Source: Progne subis subis (lineage: Eukaryota; Chordata; Aves; Passeriformes; Hirundinidae). From it: 64,000 bases of DNA. Of this stretch, positions 48,430 to 60,930 are shown piece by piece (within the stretch, counting starts at the first letter, position 1; each line of letters opens with the position of its first letter). The notes beneath the pieces are model-generated. The model saw only the letters and a list, made by a program, of their open reading frames with translations, was not told the DNA's origin and did no database searches. The position numbers were made by a program, and so were the translations under genes. The stretch is from contig JAKJHU010000030.1 in NCBI GenBank assembly GCA_022316685.1, forward strand, positions 15,084,018-15,148,017, read 5' to 3'.

Positions 48430-48960
48430 AGATGGTTGGAAAAACACTCTTTAATTGATGTAGTGATAATGCTGTGCCAAAGACTGTATAGCAGTAATCC
48501 CCAATCAATGTCTTCTGGATGCAAATGAAAAATACTGGTGAAAACAGACTGTTCAGCAGGTCAACTTGGAAATGAAAGCCTGAGCCAAAGCAGCTTTACT
48601 TACAAATTCAGTATTAGCAGAGCTTTATCTCAAAAAACTAGTCAGTTGGGTTTAAAAAAAAAAAAAAAAAAAAAAATAGGTTGGTAGACTTAATGCTATA
48701 GCATTTGCATATATGGAACAAAAGGCGACACTGCTCAGCTTTCTGGTGAAGCAGCAAAGCGCATGCCATGGATGTGTCCGACCCTCCTGAACTGCTTCAA
48801 GTGCTTTTACATGTGAATGCAGCAGCCTGGTGCTCATCCTGTGCCTCCACTGCCAACTGGAGTTACAGGCATGGGCTGGCCTTGAAGTTGACCCTGAATC
48901 TTGACGGAAGGGGAACAGGGCTGAGAAACTGCACAAATGCAGACCAGCTTTTCAAAAGCA
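48430..48960. other. Region between the convergent 3' ends of RNF139 and TATDN1
   Basis: About 530 bp between the likely RNF139 cleavage site and the likely TATDN1 polyadenylation signal, containing a pure run of 23 A at 48654-48676. A moderately GC-rich part follows at 48720-48910. No gene is supported; longer 3' UTRs from either side could cover it. Confidence 0.6.
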
Positions 48961-48962
48961 GC

Positions 48963-48968
48963 TTTAAT
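48963..48968 (-). terminator. TATDN1: Likely TATDN1 polyadenylation signal (ATTAAA)
   Basis: On the minus strand ATTAAA occurs about 135 bp after the TATDN1 stop codon. It is the common variant signal. No closer canonical AATAAA was noticed, so the choice is tentative. Confidence 0.5.
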
Positions 48969-49100
48969 CTTGTACCATAAAAAACCCCCAAATGCACTAC
49001 ATATTGGCTTCCATTGATTAGAACTTGCAGGTATGATGATTTTTAAGTTTTTGCAATATATTTACTGAAATTACGCTGCATAAATGTAAGAAAAACAACT

Positions 49101-49203
49101 TTACATATTTGGAAAGAAGACTTTAATGGTGGTGTTATATAGAGTATTGGCCAACTCAAGGGGGTCATCTTCTCTTACTGCTGCCATTATTTCCAGTATT
49201 TGA
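49101..49203 (-). CDS. TATDN1: TATDN1 last coding exon (corresponding to exon 12), residues 264-297 and stop
   Basis: The exon follows acceptor TTTTTAG and encodes the C-terminal helix region, with [20 protein letters not shown] matching the family, then Asn-Met and TAA at 49103-49101. The first base completes an Ile codon begun in the previous exon. The protein ends at residue 297, the same length as human TATDN1. Confidence 0.96.
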
Positions 49204-51939
49204 CTAAAAAAAAAGAAAGATGTATATTAGAAGACTGAAACCCAGTACTTCAGAATATACTTCAAATGTACTTCATATGTATGTATAAGTTACTAAGATT
49301 AAGCTGGAATAAAAACCTACACTAAGACCAATAGGGCAGGGTGCTCAGATATGCAAAGAGCTTCACTTTTAAGTTACTAACTGCCATTTCCTTTACACTG
49401 AACACTGGTTTGCTCACTGGTACAGATTCATCTTTGGTCTTTTGACTCTTGTTTCGAGGTAATTAAACAGCTTTCTGTTTTGAAGGAAGTGTCATTTTGT
49501 GGGTGTCTTTATCAATGATCTTCATTTTTCAAACAAAAACTCGTTAGCATGTCAAGGCTAAAGCTGCACTGTGTTATAGACTGGTCTATGGTAAAGCTTA
49601 AATTCCAGATACAGCTTTATCAGTGCTGCACAGCACAGTGCTGCCAAAGTAATTTACTCCTCCTTCCCTGTTCTTTAGCTTAATTGTGATTAATGTGGTC
49701 AGGTATTTGCAGTAAATATTAAATGAGCAATTTCAAAAGGCCCAGGGCCTTGATACAAGCCAGGAAGTGGAGGCTATAAATGGAATGGACATGATTAAAA
49801 CCAAGCCACAACCTTTTTCTCTGCAATTGCTTTCTTGGTTTTGTATCAGTCATCCTTAAAAAAATATATATATATATTCTGTACCCTTCCTGAGATGTGT
49901 CATACTTTGATTTTTCCAGAAGCAGCAAAAAACCTTCAAACTTCACTGTGAAGAGTAAGAAGCTTAAGCTTGGTGGTAGGGCTTGTGGGCTTTGGATTTT
50001 GCCTCTAAACTGAAGCAATAGCTAAACTTCTTTTTGTGAAAAACTGAGTAGGAAGAGTTGCTCTTAATTACTTTATTGCAAATATTTTCCTAGATGCAGA
50101 ATTGGCTAAAAAGCTTCTTGATTTAAGAGGATATTCTAGATGAGATGGAGTGAGATCAGGCCTACACAGAAATAAGTAACAAACACCAAAGAATTTCACC
50201 CAAGAAGACTTAGGCCTTACTTATCTCTCCTCACTTGGATGCAGTAGAAGGCTGTATGTTACTGTAACACTGTATGTGAAACTGCTGAGGTGGAAAGAGA
50301 AGACTCCTGTGGCTGAGTTTTTTAAAAAATAGCTTCCAAGGGGAGTAGTTCTAAATATATATATATATATGAAACAGAAATATCACTATCAAAACTGAAA
50401 GATGTCCAGCACCACCAAAAACAGACAAATGGAAAATTCCTCCTGCCGACTGAGCTATATTAAACAGTATATATACCCTAAACATTAAAAACACTTTGTG
50501 GACTGAGTAACATTCCCTCACACCAGATATTGCTACTTGAGAAGTCACAAAATACCAATTATCAGTTACCATTCTTCATTTTTCTTAAGGTTTAAGAGGT
50601 TCTTGAAATTCAACTGGTTATAATGAACATTTTTGGGATGATAATTTCAAAATAAGGTTGAGCCAAACAAGATTTTTTTTTTTCATAAAAGAAGGCAAAA
50701 GCCAAAGCACAGCATTTGTGTAATGATCTTGAGTGCATTTGTGCATTCTGCAGCTGTGAATTTTGAGTTTAGGGGTTTGTGAATCATTTCTGTAAACTAC
50801 AACTAAGGCAGCAAATATGTGGGGTGTTGTTGACATACGGGCTGGTTGAAATAATAACAGTGGAGACCCTTTGCTAGTGATCAGAAGAGTGTTTTCAACT
50901 GATCTCTTCCCACTCTCCAAAATCATGGACTGACCCTAGAATAAGTCTTAAAATACTGAAGGAACCCTTCCCCATGCTAATGTGTCCAATTCACATTTAA
51001 AATGTAAAAAGAAAAAAAAAAACAAAAAAACCCCAAATTTCAATGAATGTTACAACTAACTGCATTAAATATATCTGAATACTAGATGTCACCATGTAAG
51101 CTTAAACTGTGCTTTTACATCACCAGTGGTTTTCCAAGCTCCTTCATGTCTCAAAAAGCAACAGAATTCCCTGCACTTCTCAAAAAAACGCTTGTTTAGA
51201 CACCTTGCTGCATACCTGGATCTTTAGTTTGATCCTGAGCAGTACTTCAAAATGTAGGCAGGGAATTCTGAAAGTTCAGCATTTCATCTATTAATAGTAT
51301 TTAATGCAGATAACGAAACATTTTCACTAAAACAATTATACATTTTCCTGCTTTTCACACTTCTGTGAGGAACTGTGTGGAAAGGAGGCAGTGTCTGTGC
51401 TTACCAATTCTGTCCTGGAGTTTTCTTTCACTACTCTGCTGTCATTCATATCTAAATTTCACAGGATCAGATTCTTCGAAGCACAACAGCAGAAGGAAGA
51501 AACATCCCTGCCAAAATGCATGTTGTGGCAGTTCATGTCACAGGCACTGCTGGTGCCCAGCACTGTCCCACCTGTGGGACTGGCCCCTGATGCCCAAGGC
51601 TGGGTAAGTTTTAAAAATTACCTGAACAACAAGTCAGTGAAATGAATATTCAGGTCAAGTTACCATAGAGGGTTTAACCTCTTCTACTATGTATCAAGTG
51701 AAAAAATAAAAACGCTACTGGTTTCACTTTTAGGGAGCACTGTACATCCAGAACTGCTGAATAAGGAAAACTAAGACTTCTAATTTTTTTCCACAGCCTA
51801 TAAAGCAAAACCTTGCAAAAGTTTCAGGACATTTAGAATTAATTTCTATTTTCTACCTTACTAGTGAACTGGGATTTTTTTTTTTTTTTTTCATGTCAGA
51901 ATTGAAGTATTTAAAATAAGAGTATAGTAGTACACTTAC
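49204..51939 (-). other. TATDN1: TATDN1 intron 11
   Basis: AT-rich intron with two short AT microsatellites at about 49861-49877 and 50356-50371. No exon or transposon was recognised. Confidence 0.85.
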
Positions 51940-52066
51940 ATTATATGGCAGGGTTCATTTCTGTCCTTCAAGCAGTTCCCTTTTTCCCATTTCTTTTTTG
52001 TCGGAAATGTAGTTTTAATGTATTTTGATCCAGCATGAGTATTTTTCACTCCACACCAAGGTGCAT
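51940..52066 (-). CDS. TATDN1: TATDN1 coding exon 11, residues 222-264
   Basis: It encodes [20 protein letters not shown] and then [20 protein letters not shown]. The junction with exon 10 restores Asp222, the metal-binding aspartate of the E-T-D-A-P-W motif typical of TatD enzymes. Acceptor ACTAG and donor AAT|GTAAGT are both good. Confidence 0.97.
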
Positions 52067-52929
52067 CTAGTTTAATTTGAAAAAAATAATTAGGAGTGCA
52101 ATTGTTTGAGAATGGCATGAGATAGTTTAATCAACTACTTCTACAGACATAAGTTCCTGCAGTTTCTTTCTAGCAGCGACCTCCAGCTCAAAAGGAAATG
52201 TAAGAGATCCGGGCAACTTATCATCTTGGATTTTTATTCTGTTATCTTCAGGATTTTATGCTTGAAAAAATCACCAATAATACATAACACTAATTTCCCT
52301 GCCATGATAAAATGCAGTGAGATACACTGCATGCATTCCACAGAAATTTCCTGTAAAACAGGTGTGTACTTCATGTGCAACTAAATTTAACGATTTAGCA
52401 GTTAGCGATTTTCCTTTCTCAGAGTCGGAAATTAAAATAATTACTCTTAAGTGTAACTTTCAGTTATTGATAACTGAACATGAAAAAAGAAAACACAACA
52501 TCCCTAGTCAATCCATTAAAATGACTGCTTAGTGGGCTAAGAGGGGAATTCAAGCATTCTTCCCCTTAAAGAGCAGTTGATTCCAAATGCCATTACTGCT
52601 GCCACTGGCTAACTCACAGTCATTGCCCTGTGCTTGGCACAGCTCCAGCAAGCTACATTTTAAAAGATACTCCAGCAGGATTCTGGTACATCTAAAAGTC
52701 CAAGTTGTCAATTTGTCCTTTCCATCCTCCCCTGCAATGTCAGGAACTGACACAGCAGCTTATTCCTTCCAGCAGAAGGCTGGAAAGCAGTAGTACTATA
52801 AACTGCTTTCTCAAGTAGAGAAAACAGCTACTGTTCTGAATTCTTTAGGTGTTGATTCTGCTTTATGATTGCTACACCAGTATATCTCATAGCCCATTAT
52901 CACAAACTGATCAAGATGTACAATCTTAC

Positions 52930-53000
52930 CAGTCTCTATCATTAATCGTTCACTAGGAATTGATTTCAGTGTTTCCAAGTTGGCTTCTGTTTTCAGTGAA
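52930..53000 (-). CDS. TATDN1: TATDN1 coding exon 10, residues 198-222
   Basis: A 71-base exon encoding SLKTEANLETLKSIPSERLM and IET. It starts by completing Cys198 and ends on the first base of Asp222, at donor ACTG|GTAAGA. Confidence 0.96.
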
Positions 53001-53682
53001 CTAGAAAATTTAAAGTTCGGTTAAAAAAAAAACCCTATAAAAAGTGTATAAAATAATTCCAGTGTCTGTTAATGTGTATTGTAGTAAAGGCAGCTTCCTA
53101 AATAATTTTTTTTCATTAATAAAATTTGCTACCTTTTTTAACAATACTGCCCATAAATTAAAACTGTGCAGAAACCAGCAAATTTAGAGTTTGTGGGAGA
53201 AGCCATCTCTCCCCAGTAAGCTGCAGAACCCCTCTGGCTGCCCTTGCTTGCCTGGTGACAGCCTCTGTGCCTTACAAAGTGGTGCTGGCTGGCATTTGGC
53301 CAGGTGACTGCTGAGAATCCAAACTGCATAACCAGGAGATGAGGCACTCAGGTTACATTTGTATTGCTCTAGCATTTGACAGGCAGCTTAAAGTCAGGCT
53401 GTTTTATAAATGCTCCTCAGAAGGAATCTTTCCACACTAAACAACCTTATTTAATTACAAACAAGGATTGTCCTGAGGGTAGTAGAGTGGACGTGGATTA
53501 GCTCACTGAGCTACATGGCAAGAGTCTCGATGGCTAGCAGACTAATGAGAGCAATTCTAAATCTGTCAGATGATTAAGGGTCTAGTGAGCTTTGAAAACT
53601 TGACTTCATTGTTTAAAAGAAAGCAATGAGTTCACTACAGCTGCCATTTTAAAGCAGTTATAATTTCTTGTAAAGAACTTAC

Positions 53683-53759
53683 CAGCCATTTATGCCAATA
53701 TAAAGATCCAAATCTATCAGAGCTGCTGCTTGTTCCTTTGTGCCATCAAAGGAATGTAC
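53683..53759 (-). CDS. TATDN1: TATDN1 coding exon 9, residues 173-198
   Basis: It encodes VHSFDGTKEQAAALIDLDLY and IGING. His174 of VHSFDG is the third metal ligand of the TatD active site. Acceptor TTCTAG, donor GCTG|GTAAGT. Confidence 0.97.
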
Positions 53760-55151
53760 CTAGAACACATAGAGATACACGGACATAGAAAAATACAGAT
53801 GTACTTTTATTAAAACTCCAGTGATTCAGAAGTATGTATTACCTTTTATTAGCATGAAATGCCTTCAACAGTATGCACTAAACATCATTACAAACATCAA
53901 GATAGGACATGTTGATTCTGAATGTGAGCAAAGTTCAGGCTGAAGTCACATGAATGCTGCACTAGAAGTGGTTACCACACTTAAACAGTTGATAAATACA
54001 TGTAGAAAAGGCCTATGCAGTGATACTCTTTTGGCCCTGGAACTCCCTGTAACTGGTAACTGGGAGATCATACTCGGGAAGTAATCCTGTGCATGCTGAA
54101 TTTTTAGATTCTTTCCTCAGTATTCCCTTCAGGGCACTGCCAGGGCCACTGTAAAAGCAGCATTCTGTTCTCCACAGATGTTAGTCCACTGGAACTAGCG
54201 AGACAGTCTGCTTGGTCATTCCAGGGACTTGGTCATTCCAGAGAGCAAAGTGGAGGGTCACAAGTTACACAGTGTAATGCAGCTGGGAACTTCATCTTCT
54301 CAGCCTGAGTGGAGTAAAGAGACTGCTCTGCTTGCCCGTGCTGTGACAGGGACAGGCAGTTGCAGAAGATGCCTGCTCCCTTCTCCCCTCTTTCCTGCCT
54401 GTGCAGGAAAAAAGAAAGGGAGGAAGGAAGGAGAGCCTTCACACCATTACACAGGAGCAGAACATGGAAAGCACTGAGGGTAGGGAAGGGTTTGTGGTAA
54501 CAAAGGACAAACCTGGGGACTGATATTCTTGTAGGAGGTGTGGTCTCATGTTAGAATGATGCGCATTTATTACTTTTGAAAAATCCAGTCATCATGAAAA
54601 CCTGAAAAAGCACTGCTGGACTTCCCTGACTATTTCACCCAAAGCTGTTCCTGTTAAGACTTTTGAATTAAAAAACGTGATCTGAATATCTAAAGACATA
54701 AAGTAATCAAAAGTTCCATCTGGATTTAATTTGAAAACAATGTCTAACGTCAGAAGCAAATGTCTGAGGTTATGGCTTCCACTGGGAACACACATCTAAA
54801 TTATCTGTGGTCTGAATGCACTGCAGTTACAGACACTGAGGAGGAGCTGGGAAAAGGCCAATGTCAATTATGAGGTGCTTAAACTGTCCTTTTGGCAGAC
54901 CAAGAAAATCTGTTCACATCAGCTGCAGAGCTTTTTCTCACCCTATCTTCTTACCTTGCAAAAATCCTGTTGAATAAGCAATGAATATAAAAATAGTAAA
55001 AGGGACTGGAAAACTTACTAATTAATAACAGCTTAAATCATATAACAGGAAGCCTACCCAGATTCTATGACAAACAAGGCATTGCATATTAAGCAACAAC
55101 ATTCACAGACATGCATGGAAAAATGAATGCTACACTGAAGTCCATACTTAC
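53760..55151 (-). other. TATDN1: TATDN1 intron 8
   Basis: An intron with a 17-bp tandem duplication (listed) and a purine-rich patch at about 54408-54436. No gene or recognisable transposon was seen. Confidence 0.8.
54211..54244. repeat. 17-bp tandem duplication
   Basis: 'cttggtcattccaggga' is followed at once by 'cttggtcattccagaga'; the two units differ at one base. It lies within TATDN1 intron 8. Confidence 0.92.
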
Positions 55152-55192
55152 CACCCCTCCTACAATTCTATCTCGGTTTCTTCTCATTATGT
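55152..55192 (-). CDS. TATDN1: TATDN1 coding exon 8, residues 159-172
   Basis: A 41-base microexon encoding IMRRNRDRIVGGV after completion of Asp159. Acceptor TCATAG and donor GTG|GTAAGT. Only 105 bp separate it from exon 7. Confidence 0.95.
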
Positions 55193-55297
55193 CTATGAAA
55201 TGAAATAAAAATGTAAGACAGCTTTATAGCAGATGAATATGTAAGATTTTCATACTCAGAATTTGCTCTAAATATGAAATTATCAAACAAAACCCAC

Positions 55298-55383
55298 CTA
55301 AAAAATCAGCATGTGAGTTTCTACAGTGCAGAAACATGGGCAGCTGCATCTGTTCTGACAACTCAAATTGTTTTTCAAAATAC
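55298..55383 (-). CDS. TATDN1: TATDN1 coding exon 7, residues 130-159
   Basis: It encodes [20 protein letters not shown] and RNSHADFL. His149 in FLHCR is the second conserved metal ligand. Acceptor TTTACAG, donor TTAG|GTGGGT. Confidence 0.97.
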
Positions 55384-58300
55384 CTGTAAAATAAAATTCA
55401 CCTTTAAAGCGAAACTCAGTGTAAGGACAAAGAAAGAGAGTAAAATATTTTTTTTCCCAAGCTTCTGTCCTCCAGAGCTAAAGACAGAATTAATGGATTT
55501 GCCATGCAAAAGTTCTTATTTGTGCAAGGACTTAAAAGAACCTCTTTCCCATGTGTATTGCCACAGCTGTGATCTATGCTTGAAGACAGGTAAGAGCCTC
55601 AGTACTGCAGAATGTATATGTCTATGTGCTGAGTACGTACTCTTGTGTAGTGTGGGTGCTGGAGTTCATTTATTTATTTATTTTTAATGGAAGAGGAACT
55701 GACCGTTCTTTCCACAAAGTTCTCAATGTTAGGAATGGGAGAGTGTGGATGACACAGGCCACTATTTCAAGAAACACTCATAAACACAATGAGGGTGAGC
55801 AGGGGAGCACTGTGCAGGCTTCTACAGCCTCCAGTGGCCAAACTGCATCAGAGCTGCTGACCTGTGTGTAACAATCCAAGGTCTTTCCTCTCCTGGGGTG
55901 GAACAAATATCAGATTAGACATCATACTTCTGCCCCATTCTGCCTATTGTCTTTTTCTGTTTTCCCTCCACTCCTCTGTGTTCCTGCATCCTTTCCTTTT
56001 CACTCCTTTTTATCCCTCTTCAACTTTGTACTCCTCGAGTTGCCTTTGATAGGGCAGTAACATCGAGGCCCCACCCTGTGAAGAGACACTGGAATGTGGG
56101 CAGAAGGAAGTTAAGGAGGTTGCCAGGTTCCCCAACGCAATTGCCAAAGGAAACTACTTAGCCCTGAACTAACCTGTGCTTGTCATTAGCAGCAAGCTTT
56201 GTAATTACCATAGCACATCCCTGCTGCCCTGCTCCACCCAGGCAGGGAAATCACCCATGCTCAGGGAACACAGTAGAGGAACTTAAGCATGGCAGAAGGC
56301 CAGCAGTGCATGGGTGACTCAGTGTCCACACGCTGTTTGAAAAACGACGTGATCTGCATGAAGCAGAACAACACCGCTCAGCCCAGCAGGCTGGGGCTCT
56401 ATGCACATACTGGATTTCTTGAGGTGTTACTGTTAAAACACAGTCCAGGGCACTGGGAAATTCCCACCATCAGTTACCATACCCATTTCAAAAGGCAACT
56501 CCAGTGATCACACATTACTCTGTGTGAGTCACTTATCAATCAGGGGAAAGTGACAGCAAACTATTAGTTTGATTTACATTTTCCTAGAAAAAACAACAAA
56601 ACAGAATACCCCAAACAAATATGCAACTGGTCATTTAATTTAATGTCATTTTCACTATTTTCTGTGTACTACAAGTTGATATTTCTAGGATCAAAGTTAC
56701 CTCCCTGTTAATAAGTGCAAATCCCTGAGATAAAACAGGTTAAAGAAATCAGCTGTAACCTTGAAAACTGACATGAAAATTCATGAGAATGCATTACACC
56801 TACTTTGAATCTTCTCTGTCTAGATATTGTGCTTCGTTTAGCTTCTTTGACTAAATATAAATTAATTGCAACTCATGGTGGCTCTTGTGGTTAAATAGCT
56901 ACAATTTTTGGTGTGGGCTTTCTTTTAACAGAATACTTGTTTCATATGGGAAAGTGGTTTTAGAGACAGAACTGCAAATAAGCTCCTTAAGTAACTTACT
57001 GGCCAATTTCAATCTAATTTTGAGAAGGGTAGAGCCACTGAAAGTACAAAGTTTAGTGTCCCTACAAATAGAAATGCAAGCTTCTTCCATTCCCTAGCAA
57101 CAACAAAGACCAACACATGTTGTTCCTTGGCCTGCCAAAGAGAAAGGGGAGGTGGATGGGGAAGTTATTGAAGATTAATAATAATTTAAAAACAAAATAA
57201 AAAAAACCCACAAGCCCTGGAAAAGCATGAATAAACCAGACATACAGTGACTAGAATGATACCAAAATAACTCAGTAGGAAACTAACCCTGACAAGTTCC
57301 AGTGCTTAAGGAACAACCTGTTCCTTGGAGCAAACTACAGGATCTAGACACTAAAGGAGCTAAAGCAAACTGGCCTTGCTGAGGTAGATCTTCAAACACT
57401 TCTGAATTAATCTGAGTAATGGTGCATGTGATATTGTTCACGTCCCCCAGTTTGGCTGGGAAAACTCATGGCTTTGTGTTGCTGCATGCCACAGACCCCT
57501 CCCAGTAGTACAGCAGATGTGAAACTTCTATATGCTTACCAGTCCATTTATAATATGACTTTCACCATAGTATGAAGGCAGTACCTTCATCTTACTACCA
57601 TTCAAATCTCTGCTTTCTGTTGGAAGTTTTGAGAATGGGCAAGATTTTTGAAATAAAAAGTTCTTAGGAACGCTACAACAAAGGAATTTCATCTTCTTTA
57701 GATTATCTTTATTAACTTTTAAACTGAAAAAAAAGGACCAAAAATAATGTTCATTTTTTTACAGGTGAAAATTATTCAAAAGAAAACACAGCATAACTAA
57801 CCAGAAAAATGTTGATTAAGTACTAAATGAAACAGAGGTCATGCTCTGATACTTCCTGGGAAACAAACATACTGCTCTTCTTCTGTGGGGGAACTGTGCA
57901 GCTGCGTGCCAGCCCTCCCCGTGACTGCTGCACCTGAACTCCTGAGCAGATGAAAATCAGTGAACTGTCTCCATGTATTTCACACTCTGCCTTCCTCTGT
58001 TTAGTTCACTGATCAGGCCTGTATTCTCTTTCCTTACAACTCAATTTCAGTGCACCCAATCAGAAGTCACTAGAGCTCTTCAGCTGCAGTCCACTGGACA
58101 AGGAAATGAGATATGTATTTTTTCTCTGTATAACATCAAGGCAGTTAAGGATCTTAAAATCTGATACTCCATCAGTATTTTAGTTTACCACAGAAAGGAA
58201 ACAGGTTATGCTCTAAGGTGTGCTTTGCTGACCTTCACATACACTGAATTCTACCAGGAAAGAAAGTCCTGCCCTCTTTGCTGAGTATTTCACTCAGCAG

Positions 58301-59093
58301 TGAGTCTATACAGTAGGTCTGTAGCATTATGAAGAAATTAACTCCTACTGCTAACCTCCAGCAATTAGAAAAAAACACAACCACCGCCCCCCAGTGACTA
58401 ATTTACTCAAAACAGTAACACGCAAATGTAACTCATTAATCACTCATCTTTTTGAATTTATCACCTGTATCTTTCTATCAGTTCCCTCAACAGAGGGAAG
58501 TTCTCAAAACAAGAATGCAGGCTGATTTTAGGGGCTGTGGTAGCTTCTTTCCATTCAGCATCTATGCTGCATGTGTTACTTCTCCACCTCCTGAGATGAC
58601 CTTTACCATCAACTCTCCATTATCTGCTCCTAGCTAACACCTTCCTTACTAAAAGCTCTTTCTTCCCCACTGCTGACTTATGCTTTTGATAGTTCTGTTC
58701 CCTTCCTCATGCCTTTCACTCAACAACCCAATTCTTTCATACGCTACGTTTATGTTATTTTTCCCATGAGTCTCTTAGAGCTCTTGACTATTAGCAAGAA
58801 TGAACATCTGTCACAGTCAGAAATCCACAATTTCTGATCAGTTTTACAGAAAAAGACATGCTGACGTAAGACACATTGACCTAAGTCAACACCGGACAGG
58901 TAGCAAAATTTAGCACATTGCACTACTTGAATGTGGCCATACTTCTTTAAATTTCCATTTCTGCCAAAAAAACCCTGGGCCCATGCTGTAAATTTTAGGG
59001 CTAGATCTGACAGTAGGTTATGTGGCAGAACATAAGATAGAAAACACTCCTGTAAATTGCTACAGGTCAACTCACAGTCATCAAGTTTCTTAC
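55384..59093 (-). other. TATDN1: TATDN1 intron 6
   Basis: A 3.7-kb intron without recognisable genes. A pyrimidine-rich stretch is present at about 55930-56030. The short open frames look random. Confidence 0.8.
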
Positions 59094-59136
59094 TTGAGTT
59101 GGATGTCCTTTGGGCAAAATTCTAATCTATCGAAAT
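59094..59136 (-). CDS. TATDN1: TATDN1 coding exon 6, residues 116-130
   Basis: A 43-base microexon encoding FDRLEFCPKDIQL, which completes Asp116 of the GECGLDF motif at its start and leaves two bases of Lys130 at its end. Acceptor TTTGTAG, donor CAA|GTAAGA. It is only 121 bp from exon 5. Confidence 0.95.
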
Positions 59137-59257
59137 CTACAAACAGAAAGAACAAAAAAAACCCACATTTGGTATTTTAGGATAATTTCTTTCTTTTTTT
59201 TTTTTTTTTAGTTATGTCTAGAAAAAATAAATATTGAAGTAGTAAGATACCACTTAC

Positions 59258-59401
59258 CTAAACCACATTCTCCAACTGCTATTACCTTTGTCCTATTTTT
59301 TTCAATCAGATTTTTTAATTCAGATAAATACTGTTCAGGGCTACTCTGCTCAAATTCTCCACAGCGAGTAGGATGACAGCCAACTGTACTGAAAAACATG
59401 T
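59258..59401 (-). CDS. TATDN1: TATDN1 coding exon 5, residues 68-116
   Basis: TATDN1 is a metal-dependent deoxyribonuclease of the TatD family, with a TIM-barrel amidohydrolase-like fold. This exon carries [18 protein letters not shown] and ends with VIAVGECGL, where Glu112 is the first metal ligand of the active site (the same residue number as in human). Acceptor CTTTAG, donor TTAG|GTAAGT. All four predicted metal ligands (Glu112, His149, His174, Asp222) are conserved across the gene, so the enzyme should be active. Confidence 0.98.
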
Positions 59402-59699
59402 CTAAAGCAAGAGAGTGTTAGGAGGCTTTAAGGAAAGAGGAAAAAAAAGAAAATGTTTTTAAGGTATAGACAACATCTGCCTCTGGAGGGCTTTTTTTGA
59501 TTGGTCACAATTTTAAAAGAAAACTCCATTTGACCATATTTATCTTAATGACAATTTCATTACACAGACATTTTCTGCCTTAAAAACATCACACAGTATC
59601 TCCAGTGGGGGCATGTACACATGTCTTTTTTTAGTACACATTATTTGGTGTACTCCAAAACAGCAGCTTAGAGCTGAACCGTTCTGGTGGAGTAGCCCT

Positions 59700-59840
59700 C
59701 AGAAAATCATACAATTGTTGAGGCTGGATGAGACCTCTTGAGATCATTTAGAAATACACCTTGTTCAAAGTGGCATCAGGTTATCCCAGCTGTAAGAACT
59801 GCAGAGAGCACTTCCCTGGCGTGCCCCTGCATAAGCTGTT
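59700..59840 (-). mobile_element. Diverged CR1 fragment, minus orientation
   Basis: 'agaaaatcatacaattgttg' then 'aggctggatgagacctcttg' and 'agatcatttagaaatacacc' resemble the reverse-complemented CR1 3' end with many changes. It lies in TATDN1 intron 4. Confidence 0.6.
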
Positions 59841-60011
59841 AGATAATTTCAGAGGTCACATCTGCCTGATTTACCCAAGTATCTGATCTAGATCACCTTG
59901 CCATAACTAACATTTCTGCTAAGTGTAAAAGCACTGGGGAAGGGAAAAACCAGGTAATGCCTGGAGCAACTTGCCCTTATGTTCAAGCTAGTCCTGCCTT
60001 CCTGATGGGAA

Positions 60012-60083
60012 GTGGGGAGGTAGACTGGGTTGGACCAAATTACCTCGAGTTCATTCAAGCCAAACTTATTTTATGTTTCTGTC
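60012..60083 (+). mobile_element. Short CR1 3' end, plus orientation
   Basis: 'gggttggaccaaattacctc' followed by 'gagttcattcaagccaaact' and 'ttatgtttctgtc' corresponds to the last part of CR1 in forward orientation. Confidence 0.65.
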
Positions 60084-60612
60084 AGTAAACAGTGCTTTAT
60101 TATGTGTTTTAGTTCAAATACATATTAAAGTAATTAGTGGAATGAAATTTTCCTGAAGAAAAAAGAAGAGTCATTTGCCTTTCACAGAAAGAAAGGAAAA
60201 GCCAGAGGAATGATCAAAAGATACCTCTCTTGATCAAGCTGGTCATAACAGATTGGTGAATAAAAAACAAACAAAAAGCCAACAAACCCCATACATTTCA
60301 CAACATGTAAACATTTTACCTTTTTTCAAGAACAGAAACTTGTATCAATAGTTTTATTCCAGAAATTTCCTATAGTTTCTATCTTTATTTAGAAATAGAA
60401 CTTGCAGGAAAAAAGTGATTCCTTCCAATGTTGGGGATCTAAAGAGCACCACACAAACTCATACACAATGCATTCATCTCACTCTGAAATGTAATTTCTC
60501 ATTTTAATCTGAGATTCCCTAAACACCTCTGGGGCAGGTCCTTTTGAACTCAATTCTGAGAGCATAGAAGGTTATATTTTTGACTGATAATGTAAATTTA
60601 AAGTGAAAATAC

Positions 60613-60676
60613 CATTTGTCTGTGCCAGCTGCAATGCATCTTTACTATCTTCTAAACTCCCACCTGTAATCAAAAA
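60613..60676 (-). CDS. TATDN1: TATDN1 coding exon 4, residues 47-68
   Basis: It encodes FLITGGSLEDSKDALQLAQT and Asn, matching the segment before MFFSTVGCH. Acceptor TTTCAAG, donor AATG|GTATTT; the donor is weaker than the others in this gene but the phase is right. Confidence 0.94.
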
Positions 60677-60888
60677 CTTGAAACAAGAAAAGTACTGTCA
60701 GTGTGGATGTTCTTTGAACACCAAATAGAATGTTTAAGAAAACACTCAGATACAAGGAAGGATCTTGACAGAGAACATCAGAATATGATTACTAATATAT
60801 ATATAAAAAACAAGATTTCATAAATCAGCAATAAACCTCAATGGTCCTCAGGAGCTAGTAAATACAGTAGGCAGCAAAATAGGATTTT

Positions 60889-60930
60889 TTTTCCCCTTCA
60901 TCAAGTATCTTTTCCCCTTCATCATGTATC
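60889..60930. repeat. 21-bp tandem duplication
   Basis: 'ttttccccttcatcaagtat' plus C is followed directly by the same unit with one base changed (aag to atg). It lies in TATDN1 intron 3. Confidence 0.92.

Noticed and set aside
58750..59070. 106-codon minus-strand frame next to TATDN1 exon 6
   Set aside because: It is in the gene's orientation but does not match TATDN1, and exon 6 (59094) splices directly to exon 7 (55383) with correct phase.
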